Shown here: positions 5,192-11,840 of the stretch, one piece after another | Position numbering within the stretch: position 1 is the stretch's first letter | How the letters are laid out: each line of letters opens with the position of its first letter | Position numbers and translations under genes: made by a program | Notes under the pieces: generated by a model | Told to the model about the DNA's origin: nothing | What the model saw: only the letters and a program-made list of their open reading frames with translations | The model's database searches: none | From: an uncultured Lachnospiraceae bacterium | GTDB taxonomy: Bacteria > Bacillota > Clostridia > Lachnospirales > Lachnospiraceae | Reading direction: 5' to 3' | NCBI GenBank assembly: GCA_905236545.1 | Contig: CAJOQO010000032.1 | Span: 1-11,927, forward strand | DNA length: 11,927 nucleotides

Positions 5192-7111
5192 TTACTGAAT
5201 ACTGTACTTCCTCATCTTTCTCCAGAGGGTGCTGCGGTCCATGCCCAATTCTCGTGCGGCTTCTTGCTTCCGGTTTCCGCAGCGTCGGAGTGCCTCCCGG
5301 ATCTTCTCTGCTTCCTCCGCCCCGAAGGCAGCGGTTCCACCCACATTTTCCGCAGCCTTCTCTCCCCTGAAACCGTCCTGCTCCAGATCTTCGGGGTACA
5401 TAGCCCTCCTCATGGCGGCTTCATTGACCGTCTCACCGGTCCGCAGAGCACAGATCCTTTCGACCAGGTTCTTCAGTTCTCTGACATTCCCGTAGAAAGG
5501 ATTCCGCGACAGGCATTCCGCCGCCGCCCTGGTAATCTCCGGCACTGCTGTACCTTGTGCCAAACACTCTTCTCTCAGCAGATGCGCGAATATCACCTCA
5601 ATGTCATGCCCCCTCCGGCGAAGCGGGGGAACGAAGAGCCGCAGCACATCCAGTCGGTACATGAGATCCTGACGGAACTCTCCCCGGTCGCACATTTTTT
5701 GTATGCTCTTATTGGTCGCGGAGATGATTCGTACATCCACGTCGATGATCTTATTGTCGCCGATCCGCCGTACCTGTTTCTCCTGTAGTACACGCAGAAG
5801 CTTAGTCTGGGTCGCCATGGGGATCTCTTCCAGTTCATCGAGGAACAGCGTCCCCCCGTGAGCCTGCTCAAAGAGCCCCCTCTTTCCGCCCCGGCTCGCT
5901 CCGGTAAATGCCCCCTCCGAATACCCGAACAGCTCACTTTCCAGGAGATTCTCCGGCAGAGCAGCACAGTTGATTACCACAAAGGGGCCCTTTTTCCTCC
6001 GGGAGTGCCGATGAATGCTCTGGGCGAACAACTCTTTTCCGGTGCCGGTCTCTCCAACGATAATGACATTCGAGTCAGAATAGGCATACCTCCTTGCCGT
6101 ATCAATCAGCGCATCGATCTCCGCGCTCTCGTGGACAATATCCGAAAAATCATATTTTGCGTTCCATCCCCTCTCACTCAGTTTGCGACGGATCTGACCT
6201 TCCAGATTCTGAATCTGCGTAATATCAGAGATCGTAAATACTACGCCGCGGATCTCCCGGTCCAGGAACACCGGCTGGCAGAACACCGACGCTTTGATCT
6301 TTGTCCCGGGGATCGTGACAAGCTGTATCACCTCCCGACGCTGGGAATGCATCACGGATTCCCATTTTTCATTTAAATAGGGCAGTTCCTCTTTCACATG
6401 CCGGTCGATCAGACTCCTGCCTCCGTTCATCTCCCCCGCCAGCCGGTTGCGCAGACGGATCACTCCGTCCCGGTCAACGAATACCACGCCCTCTGTGGAA
6501 GAATATAATATCGTCTTATACAGTTGAGCCAACATCCGCTCCATGCGGACGCGCCGAACCGTATGAACCGCCTCGTCAATCGCCTGCTCCACCGCGGATT
6601 CCCCGGTCCGTATCACCACCGAAAGCATCCCCCGGGATCTCCCCAGAAGGCAGGCGCTGTAACCGCCGATCAGGGCATCGCACCCGTTCTTTTTCGCCTC
6701 CGCGATGATCTGTGAGAGATTATCATGCCGGATGGCACTGTGAGCCTCCACTTTCACCCCAAATATTTCTGCAAGGTCTTTTACCTCAAAGAAATTCTGT
6801 GTGTATCCGATCACGGCGATCTTCTTCGGTTTTCCCTGTTCTACGCACTCCCTCATGGCACGGACGATATCGAATCCGGAGATCGTGAGCGGAATCACCG
6901 GAACCTGCGGATTCAGATCCGACATCTTTCGCGCGGTGTATCCTCTCGCTATGACTGCGTCATATTGCTTTTCCACAGAAACCGGCGCCTCTTCTACAGT
7001 GAGCACACGGACGGTGACATCCAGTTCATCCCTCTCGGCATGATGTGACAGCACCAGTGACACCTTTTCTTCCAGTTCCGGATATGGTACAATCAATAAA
7101 ATACGGATCAT
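5192..7111 (-). CDS. PrpR-type sigma-54-dependent transcriptional activator (bEBP)
   Basis: A 639-residue enhancer-binding protein. Residues 1 to about 180 are a PrpR_N sensor domain. About 195-300 is a PAS domain (ILYSSTEGVVFVDRDGVIRL). The AAA+ domain has Walker A GETGTGKE (353-360), an intact sigma-54-contacting GAFTGA loop (400-405), Walker B TLFLDELEE (421-429) and likely arginine fingers at 480 and 486. A Fis-type helix-turn-helix closes the protein (NRKQEAARELGMDRSTLWRK). The start at 7111 has AGAGGGG about 6 bases upstream. PrpR-type proteins activate upon binding a metabolite of the pathway they control; here that is presumably a sugar acid or derivative. It is divergent from the gntP operon, which has a perfect sigma-54 promoter, so gntP is its evident target, and rpoN a likely second one. 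Confidence 0.93.
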   Translation of the reverse strand: MIRILLIVPYPELEEKVSLVLSHHAERDELDVTVRVLTVEEAPVSVEKQYDAVIARGYTARKMSDLNPQVPVIPLTISGFDIVRAMRECVEQGKPKKIAVIGYTQNFFEVKDLAEIFGVKVEAHSAIRHDNLSQIIAEAKKNGCDALIGGYSACLLGRSRGMLSVVIRTGESAVEQAIDEAVHTVRRVRMERMLAQLYKTILYSSTEGVVFVDRDGVIRLRNRLAGEMNGGRSLIDRHVKEELPYLNEKWESVMHSQRREVIQLVTIPGTKIKASVFCQPVFLDREIRGVVFTISDITQIQNLEGQIRRKLSERGWNAKYDFSDIVHESAEIDALIDTARRYAYSDSNVIIVGETGTGKELFAQSIHRHSRRKKGPFVVINCAALPENLLESELFGYSEGAFTGASRGGKRGLFEQAHGGTLFLDELEEIPMATQTKLLRVLQEKQVRRIGDNKIIDVDVRIISATNKSIQKMCDRGEFRQDLMYRLDVLRLFVPPLRRRGHDIEVIFAHLLREECLAQGTAVPEITRAAAECLSRNPFYGNVRELKNLVERICALRTGETVNEAAMRRAMYPEDLEQDGFRGEKAAENVGGTAAFGAEEAEKIREALRRCGNRKQEAARELGMDRSTLWRKMRKYSIQ

Positions 7112-7158
7112 CGCGTTCCCCTCTCATGCCGCTGCCAACGACAGTTTTTGACACTCTC

Positions 7159-7187
7159 ATACTATCCCAAGGCAGCCTGTTTGTCAA
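7159..7187 (-). promoter_or_regulatory. Predicted sigma-70 promoter of the activator gene
   Basis: On the minus strand TTGACA (7187-7182) and TAGTAT (7164-7159) are spaced exactly 17 bp. Transcription would start near 7152 and leave a leader of about 40 bases. The activator is therefore expected to be made by housekeeping polymerase before sigma-54 induction. Confidence 0.65.
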
Positions 7188-7191
7188 CAGT

Positions 7192-7255
7192 GTTGCGTCG
7201 CAGCGCATCACATCTCTGCACCGTTTGTGCAACGCCCCGCAACATTTGATGCAAT
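7192..7255. promoter_or_regulatory. Candidate upstream activator site with GCAAC repeats
   Basis: The stretch holds GTTGC (7192-7196, inverted), GCAAC (7229-7233), GCAAC (7239-7243) and GCAAT (7251-7255). The near-palindromes TTGTGCAA (7225-7232) and TTGATGCAA (7246-7254) lie within it. The two GCAAC copies are 10 bp apart, one helical turn. The cluster lies about 65-130 bp upstream of the gntP sigma-54 start and just upstream of the activator's own promoter. That is where a bEBP enhancer is expected. Assignment to this activator is inference. Confidence 0.45.
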
Positions 7256-7293
7256 TATTAGTGGAAAATATTTTTTCAGACGCCCATACAGAC

Positions 7294-7310
7294 TTGGCAC
7301 AGCCTTTGCT
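7294..7310 (+). promoter_or_regulatory. Sigma-54 promoter of the gntP operon
   Basis: TTGGCAC (7294-7300), AGCCT, TTGCT (7306-7310) matches the -24/-12 consensus exactly, with GG and GC in 12-bp register. The predicted start is near 7321, 35 bp before the gntP ATG. With a PrpR-type activator gene transcribed divergently next to it, this is a high-confidence call. Confidence 0.88.
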
Positions 7311-7355
7311 GTATACATTGGCAACCAAAAAAATCCAAATGAAGGAGGAAACCAA

Positions 7356-8681
7356 ATGTCAACAGCTTATGTGCTCACCGTATTTGTCATTGCGATCGTT
7401 CTGATGATCGTTCTGATCTCCCGTTTCCATGTCAACGCGGCTATGGGTATCCTGGCCGCAGCCCTGGTTCTTGCCATCGCGCTTCACACGCCCTGGGAGG
7501 AAATCGAAGGAACCATCAACAGCGGTTTCTCCGGAACCATCAAATCAGTCGCTATAGTAATCTTCCTTGGATGTACGATGGGTACCGTTCTTGAGAAGAC
7601 CGGCGCCGCTGTCACCATCACCAAGTGGGCGATCAATCTGGTCGGTGACAAGAACGTCATCTGGGCCATCGCTCTGGCTTCTGCCATCCTCGGCATTCCG
7701 ATCTTTGCTGACACCGTCGTGATCCTGCTGATCCCGATCGTTTCCCTGCTGGCGGTCCGCACCAACAAGTCCATGATGAGCTTCGGTGCTGCCCTCTATC
7801 TGGGTGCCCTGGTCACTGCATCCCTGGTTCCCCCGACCCCCGGCCCGGTTTCTGCTGCTGCCCTCTTGCACGTACCGCTGGGACAGGCCATCCTGTGGGG
7901 TCTGCTGGTCGCGATCCCTTCTGTTATTGTTGCCACCCTTTACTGCATGACATTGAAGACACCCGTAGCTCCCAAGCAGGAGTTTCTGGACGCCGCTCAG
8001 GAATCTGAGGGAAAAGACCTTCCTTCTCTGACGAAGTCCATGATGCCGATCATCGTTCCGTTGATCCTGATCCTTCTGAATACTGCTGTCTCCGTGATGA
8101 TGCCCGAAACCGGAATTGCCAACTTCATGGCGTTTATCGGCAGCCCTCTGGCCGCCCTCTTCACCGGATGTCTCCTGTCCCTGACTCTTACCGGCAACAA
8201 ATGGAAAACTCCGGAAGTCCTCAACAAATGGGTTGATGAAGGTATCGTTGCCGCTGCCATGCCAATCGTTGTCACCGGTATGGGCGGAGCCCTGGCCACC
8301 TTCGTGAAAAATGCCGGCGTAGCCGATCAGATCGCGGAAATCGTCATGAACTCCAGCTTCCCGCCCATCCTGATCCCCATCATCATCGCCGCCCTGATCC
8401 ATGTCATCACCGGTTCCAACGCGCTGGGCGTCATGACAGCCGCCGCGCTCGTTGAGCCGATGCTGAGCACTCTCGGAATCTCCCCCGTAGCCGCATTTCT
8501 TGCCTGCGGAACCGGCGCCCTGATGTTTAAGCACGCGAACTCTTCCGGATTCTGGGTAACCGTCTCCATGTCCAACATGAACGTGAACCAGGGTATCCGC
8601 GCTGTCGGCGGAGCTTCCACGGTAGCCGGATTCACCGGAGCTGTGATCACCTGCATCCTCTATGCCCTGCACATCATCTGA
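7356..8681 (+). CDS. GntP-family sugar-acid permease
   Basis: A 441-residue polytopic membrane protein with about 12 hydrophobic segments. Family marks are LVPPTPGPVSAAALL in the first half and FKHANSSGFWVTVSMS near the C-terminus, the conserved GntP/gluconate-H+ symporter motifs. The start is the ATG at 7356, preceded by GAAGGAGG at 7341-7348; an in-frame ATG at 7227 lies upstream of the predicted transcription start and can be dismissed. It is first gene of an operon with the two dehydrogenases (38 bp to the next). Given otnK and otnC in the locus, the likely cargo is a four- or five-carbon sugar acid rather than gluconate. GntP members also carry gluconate, fructuronate, serine and glycerate, so substrate is inferred from context only. 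Confidence 0.92.
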   Translation: MSTAYVLTVFVIAIVLMIVLISRFHVNAAMGILAAALVLAIALHTPWEEIEGTINSGFSGTIKSVAIVIFLGCTMGTVLEKTGAAVTITKWAINLVGDKNVIWAIALASAILGIPIFADTVVILLIPIVSLLAVRTNKSMMSFGAALYLGALVTASLVPPTPGPVSAAALLHVPLGQAILWGLLVAIPSVIVATLYCMTLKTPVAPKQEFLDAAQESEGKDLPSLTKSMMPIIVPLILILLNTAVSVMMPETGIANFMAFIGSPLAALFTGCLLSLTLTGNKWKTPEVLNKWVDEGIVAAAMPIVVTGMGGALATFVKNAGVADQIAEIVMNSSFPPILIPIIIAALIHVITGSNALGVMTAAALVEPMLSTLGISPVAAFLACGTGALMFKHANSSGFWVTVSMSNMNVNQGIRAVGGASTVAGFTGAVITCILYALHII

Positions 8682-8719
8682 TGTCCGCAGCATTTTCACA
8701 TCAATAGACGGAGGTAAAT

Positions 8720-9709
8720 ATGGAAAAATTTGTTACTCGCGCCGCCAGGCTGAATAAAGCTTACGATATCGAACTGATTGAAAGAACACTTGAGTGCGAA
8801 GAAGATGATATTATCGTCAAGAACCGCCTGATGGGAATCTGCGGATCTGACAAGAGTTTCTATCGCGGATTCATGCCCCCGCAGACCGCTGAATTTCGCC
8901 AGAAGCCGGAATTTCCCTTCCTGCTCGGCCATGAAGCCGGCGGCACTGTCGTCGCAGTGGGAAGCCGCGTTTCGGATTACAAGGTCGGAGATGAGGTCGT
9001 CTCCTTTGGCTGGAATAACTGCTATGCCGATTATTTCAAAGCAAAGGCCTTCCAGCTGCAGCCGGTACCGGCTGGTCTGGACCTGGATATCGCCGGTCTC
9101 GGCGAGCCTACTGCCTGCGCCATGTTCTCTGGTCTGAACAGCGGCGTACAGCTCGGTGACACCGTCGTCGTCATGGGCGGCGGCTACGCCGGACAGATTG
9201 TAGCTCAGTGCGCGAAGCTCAAAGGCGCCTATCAGGTCATCGTCGTCGATGTTCTGGAAGGAAAACTCGATCTGGCGAAGTCTCTCGGTGCGGATATCGT
9301 GATCAACTCCCAAGAGGAGGATCCGGTGGCCCGCGTCAAGTCTCTGACCGGCGGTGTCGGCGCGGACGTCGTCGTGGAGTGTGCCGGCAGCGCGGAATCC
9401 TTCAACGCCGCTTCCGCTATGATCAAGCACAACGGAAAGTTCGTCTTCTACAGCTGGGTCACGACTCCGATTACTCTGAACATCAGCCGCTGGCATGACG
9501 ATGGCCTGGAGTTCATCAACACCTGTCTTGTGCACCACACCTGGCAGCAGCGCTATGTGTGGTTCCCGGAGTGCATGCGCCCGATCATCCAGGGCTCTGT
9601 GAAGATCAAACCCCTGATCAACAAAGAATTTGCCCTTGCTGATCTGAAGGAAGGCTTCGACTTCGCAGACAAGGATGACGCGGCTGTGAAGATCATCTTC
9701 CGCCCGTAA
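8720..9709 (+). CDS. Zinc-type medium-chain alcohol/polyol dehydrogenase (MDR)
   Basis: A 329-residue MDR oxidoreductase. The catalytic zinc ligands can be placed: Cys41 in GICGSD, His71 and Glu72 in GHEAGG, and Glu129 in LGEPTA. The Rossmann fold has GGGYAG (153-158) and Asp177 at the end of beta-2, which favours NAD over NADP. The usual four-cysteine structural zinc lobe that follows VGDEV in sorbitol or threonine dehydrogenases is missing, which accounts for the short length. Start ATG 8720 has CGGAGGT 4 bases upstream. It follows gntP closely and probably oxidises a secondary hydroxyl of the imported sugar acid (or of a polyol/lactone precursor). The substrate cannot be read from sequence. 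No terminator is seen before the next gene. Confidence 0.88.
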   Translation: MEKFVTRAARLNKAYDIELIERTLECEEDDIIVKNRLMGICGSDKSFYRGFMPPQTAEFRQKPEFPFLLGHEAGGTVVAVGSRVSDYKVGDEVVSFGWNNCYADYFKAKAFQLQPVPAGLDLDIAGLGEPTACAMFSGLNSGVQLGDTVVVMGGGYAGQIVAQCAKLKGAYQVIVVDVLEGKLDLAKSLGADIVINSQEEDPVARVKSLTGGVGADVVVECAGSAESFNAASAMIKHNGKFVFYSWVTTPITLNISRWHDDGLEFINTCLVHHTWQQRYVWFPECMRPIIQGSVKIKPLINKEFALADLKEGFDFADKDDAAVKIIFRP

Positions 9710-9768
9710 CCCGCACCCCGACCGACCTAGAGAAACCTCGTCGAAGCACCAACTCTCAGAAAGGATAA

Positions 9769-9795
9769 TGGGATGCCCGTCAGCCGGGCATCCCA
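9769..9795 (+). promoter_or_regulatory. Strong leader hairpin between ribosome site and start codon
   Basis: Arms 9769-9779 and 9785-9795 form a perfect 11-bp GC-rich stem with loop TCAGC. The nearest good Shine-Dalgarno, AGAAAGGA (9758-9765), lies upstream of the stem, and the ATG at 9807 lies 11 bases downstream of it. No U tract follows, so it is not a standard terminator. Folding would bring the ribosome site nearer the start, or the stem may mark RNA processing or stability within the operon. Confidence 0.6.
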
Positions 9796-9806
9796 CGGAT
9801 ATATTC

Positions 9807-11177
9807 ATGGATTATTCAGTATTGATCAATAACAAGAGCGGCAAATGCTCCCGCGTAGGCATCATCGGAGCTACCAAGGGCTACGGCTACACCCTTCTTG
9901 CCCAGATCCCCACGGTGAAACACATGTCACTCCGCTGCATCTGCTCCCGTCATCCCGAGGAATGCTTCGAGGTACTGCAGGAGACCGGTTTTGATGTCAG
10001 CCGCATCGCAGTCTGCACGACCGAGGACGAGATCCGGGCTGCCGGCGAAGAAGCCATCATCGTCACCCCGGACTACCGCCTCGTCATGGAGACCGGCATT
10101 ACCGCCATGGTCGAGTGCACCGGAAATACGGCTGTCAGTTCCGACGCTGCCATCCTGGCCCTGAAAAAAGGAATCAATGTCTACATGGTCTCCAAAGAGA
10201 CCGACTCCGTCTGCGGCCCGATCCTGAATCAGATTGCGGAAGAAAACGGTGCGGTATACACCCTTGTGAACGGCGACCAGCCCCGGAACCTCCTCGACCT
10301 CATCAGCTGGGCGCAGCTTCTTGGTCTTGAGATCGTCTGCGCGGGCAAATCCTCGGAGTACGACTTCGTCTGGAACCGGGAGACCGGCGTCTTCCAGTAT
10401 CGGGATGGCGTCCATGAGCCGGAGTCTCTGCCGGAGATGCTCGGCTGCTGGAACTATCAAGGACTTGAGACCCTAGATCAGCGAAACGCACTCCTGGGGA
10501 AATACCGGGAAGTCATCTCCGCTGACCTCTGTGAGATGAACCTTGTCTCAAATGTCTCCGGTCTGGAACCCGCCACTGCCTTTATGAACTACCCGATCGC
10601 CAAGATCACCGAACTCGCCAGTATTTTCATTCCGAAAGAAGACGGCGGGATCCTTGATAGCACAGGGGTCATCGATGTGTTCTACAATCTGCGCGAAGAA
10701 GACGAAGCCAGTTTCTGCGGCGGCGAGTTCATCGTTGTCCGCTGCGAGAACGAAAAGAGCTGGGAAATCCTTGCCTCCAAAGGCCATGTCATGTCCAGGA
10801 ACGGCAAATACTGCTGCATCTATTTCCCCTACCACTTCATGGGTCTGGAGACACCCGTCAGCATTCTCCAGGGTGACCTCATGGGGATCGGCACTCATCC
10901 GGAGACCCGTCAGGTATCCATCCTCGCCGGCGTGGCGGAATATGACCTGAAGAAAGGTACGACCCTGACTGTCCATGGCCATCACCATCAGATCGACGGG
11001 CTCATCCCCGAACTGCTGGTCAGACGGAACGTCGGCGCCGCCGCCCCCTTCTACCTCCTCAACGGGGCGGTACTCCTGAACGACGTCAAGAAGGGACAGC
11101 CCGTCACGCTCGCCGATGTCGACCTGAACGGACTGCCCGCCTATGAACTTTTCGTGAAGGGACTGGCGCTGGAATAA
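9807..11177 (+). CDS. SAF-domain oxidoreductase, predicted homoserine dehydrogenase-like (COG4091 type)
   Basis: A 456-residue protein with an N-terminal NAD(P)-binding domain (RVGIIGATKGYG, residues 16-27), then VECTGNTAVSSDAAILALKK and GINVYMVSKETDSVCGP, and a C-terminal part with MGLETPVSILQG and TLTVHGHHHQIDGLIP that fits an SAF domain. This arrangement is that of 'predicted homoserine dehydrogenase, SAF-containing' proteins, which commonly sit in sugar-acid or polyol catabolic operons and whose reaction I cannot state. The glycine-rich loop is GATKGYG rather than the classical GxGxxG, so cofactor binding may differ. The ATG at 9807 gives MDYSVLIN. An in-frame ATG at 9768 sits only 2 bases after the ribosome site and inside the hairpin and would add 13 residues. 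Third gene of the gntP operon. Confidence 0.8.
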   Translation: MDYSVLINNKSGKCSRVGIIGATKGYGYTLLAQIPTVKHMSLRCICSRHPEECFEVLQETGFDVSRIAVCTTEDEIRAAGEEAIIVTPDYRLVMETGITAMVECTGNTAVSSDAAILALKKGINVYMVSKETDSVCGPILNQIAEENGAVYTLVNGDQPRNLLDLISWAQLLGLEIVCAGKSSEYDFVWNRETGVFQYRDGVHEPESLPEMLGCWNYQGLETLDQRNALLGKYREVISADLCEMNLVSNVSGLEPATAFMNYPIAKITELASIFIPKEDGGILDSTGVIDVFYNLREEDEASFCGGEFIVVRCENEKSWEILASKGHVMSRNGKYCCIYFPYHFMGLETPVSILQGDLMGIGTHPETRQVSILAGVAEYDLKKGTTLTVHGHHHQIDGLIPELLVRRNVGAAAPFYLLNGAVLLNDVKKGQPVTLADVDLNGLPAYELFVKGLALE

Positions 11178-11204
11178 GTCCTGGATTCTGATGGCAAATG
11201 ATAA

Positions 11205-11263
11205 AAAGGGGACGTTCCTGGCTCAACCTTTTGCAAATGGTATGAGCCAGAAACGTCCTCTTT
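11205..11263. repeat. Long REP-like hairpin after the operon, likely bidirectional terminator
   Basis: Arms 11205-11225 and 11243-11263 pair over 21 positions with one C-A mismatch and one G-T pair. They are bounded by A-rich (AAAAAGGGG) and T-rich (CCTCTTT) ends. The loop contains TTTGCAAA. The architecture fits a terminator for the gntP operon 28 bases after its last stop. It also resembles the dispersed GGGGAC-type palindromes of Firmicutes that are linked to Y1 (REP-associated) transposases; that link is recalled, not shown here. Confidence 0.65.
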
Positions 11264-11267
11264 GTCA

Positions 11268-11489
11268 TCACCCGGCGGTTTTCTCCGCCGGTGTTTCTTC
11301 CTCATGGTTTTCGGTCTTTATTTCCTCCGAGGTCACTTCCGCAGCGGTCCCATCCTGACCGGATCTTTCTTTATCGTCAGATTTCTGAACAGCAGCATCC
11401 GAATCGATACTACTGTTCCCGTCTGACGGCTGATCTGCCGCATCCGGATCTGCATTCTCTTTATCTCCCTTCGTATGTAATATGACCAA
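11268..11489 (-). pseudogene. Acidic low-complexity C-terminal tail of an unknown protein
   Basis: This frame encodes 73 residues dominated by Asp, Glu, Ser, Ala, Thr and Lys (for example KENADPDAADQPSDGNSS and HEEETPAEKTAG at the end). It looks like the disordered tail of a larger protein. The only start is a TTG at 11489 without a ribosome site, and a stop lies just upstream in frame, so the front of the gene is missing. A GC-rich hairpin spans its last codons. I do not recognise the parent protein. Composition alone supports it, so an accidental frame is possible. Confidence 0.35.
11272..11291 (+). terminator. Short GC-rich hairpin, possible second terminator of the gntP operon
   Basis: CCGGCGG (11272-11278) pairs with CCGCCGG (11285-11291) over a 6-base loop TTTTCT and is followed on the plus strand by TGTTTCTTCC. 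The U tract is weak. It lies just beyond the long hairpin, so it may be a back-up stop, or it may be only part of the opposing reading frame. Confidence 0.35.
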
Positions 11490-11525
11490 GTTTCGCTGTT
11501 ATTTTGGAAAAAATAAAAAAAGAAC

Positions 11526-11548
11526 AAAAAAAGAACGGTCGCCCGTTC
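11526..11548 (-). terminator. Rho-independent terminator on the minus strand
   Basis: On the minus strand GAACGG-GCGA-CCGTTC is followed directly by seven Ts (plus-strand As 11526-11532) and then another T run. This is a textbook intrinsic terminator. It stops transcription coming from the FtsX fragment, but the FtsX frame runs straight through it, so it probably belonged to a different gene before the sequences were joined. Confidence 0.75.
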
Positions 11549-11584
11549 CCTGCTTTTGGTCTGTTTTTATGCTTGTGCCTCCGA

Positions 11585-11840
11585 TCGGCATGATCTTAGC
11601 CGCCTTCCTCGACGGGACCCATGTCGAGATCAGGATCGTTGCGACATAAAAAACTACGATAGCCAGAATGACCCACGGCGAACAGACAATAGGTATGCTT
11701 CCCCGCATTCCTTCCGCTCCCTGAATGATATCCGCCTCAAGGATCCGGCTGCCGAGAATGGTCAGCGTAATTTTGGTGCCGATCAGCCCCATGAGAAGCC
11801 CCAGAGGAATGCCGATGCTCCCAAGGATAAGACCCTCCGA
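11585..11840 (-). pseudogene. Internal/C-terminal fragment of an FtsX-type ABC transporter permease
   Basis: The minus strand encodes SEGLILGSIGIPLGLLMGLI, then about 40 extracellular residues, then PWVILAIVVFYVATILISTW and VPSRKAAKIMPI. These are the last two membrane helices and the PSRKAA-IxPI signature that ends FtsX/MacB-like permeases (bacitracin/lantibiotic efflux type). After MPI the expected continuation is replaced by GGTSIKTDQKQG and a terminator. Upstream, the frame stays open through the terminal repeat (to 11927), but beyond 11840 the residues no longer fit FtsX well. The gene therefore appears cut at both ends. The boundaries are approximate. A first cytoplasmic part and the partner ATPase are absent. 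Confidence 0.65.

Noticed and set aside
5186..5788. Plus-strand frame of 200 codons after rpoN
   Set aside because: It is antisense to the AAA+ and Fis domains of the activator, whose Walker and GAFTGA motifs are intact; no family features are seen in the plus reading.
7112..7355. Riboswitch or small RNA gene in the 244-bp region upstream of gntP
   Set aside because: No conserved riboswitch structure or terminator was seen. The space is accounted for by a sigma-70 promoter, activator repeats and a sigma-54 promoter.
7545..8699. Long minus-strand open frame (384 codons) opposite gntP
   Set aside because: The product is Gly/Asp/Gln/His/Ser/Arg-rich and repetitive, with no fold, and mirrors the codon bias of the plus-strand permease, which has complete GntP motifs and a ribosome site.
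8696..9808. Minus-strand open frame of 370 codons opposite the MDR dehydrogenase
   Set aside because: It is the reverse of a clear zinc-dependent dehydrogenase with catalytic ligands in place; there is no ribosome site or recognisable motif on the minus strand.
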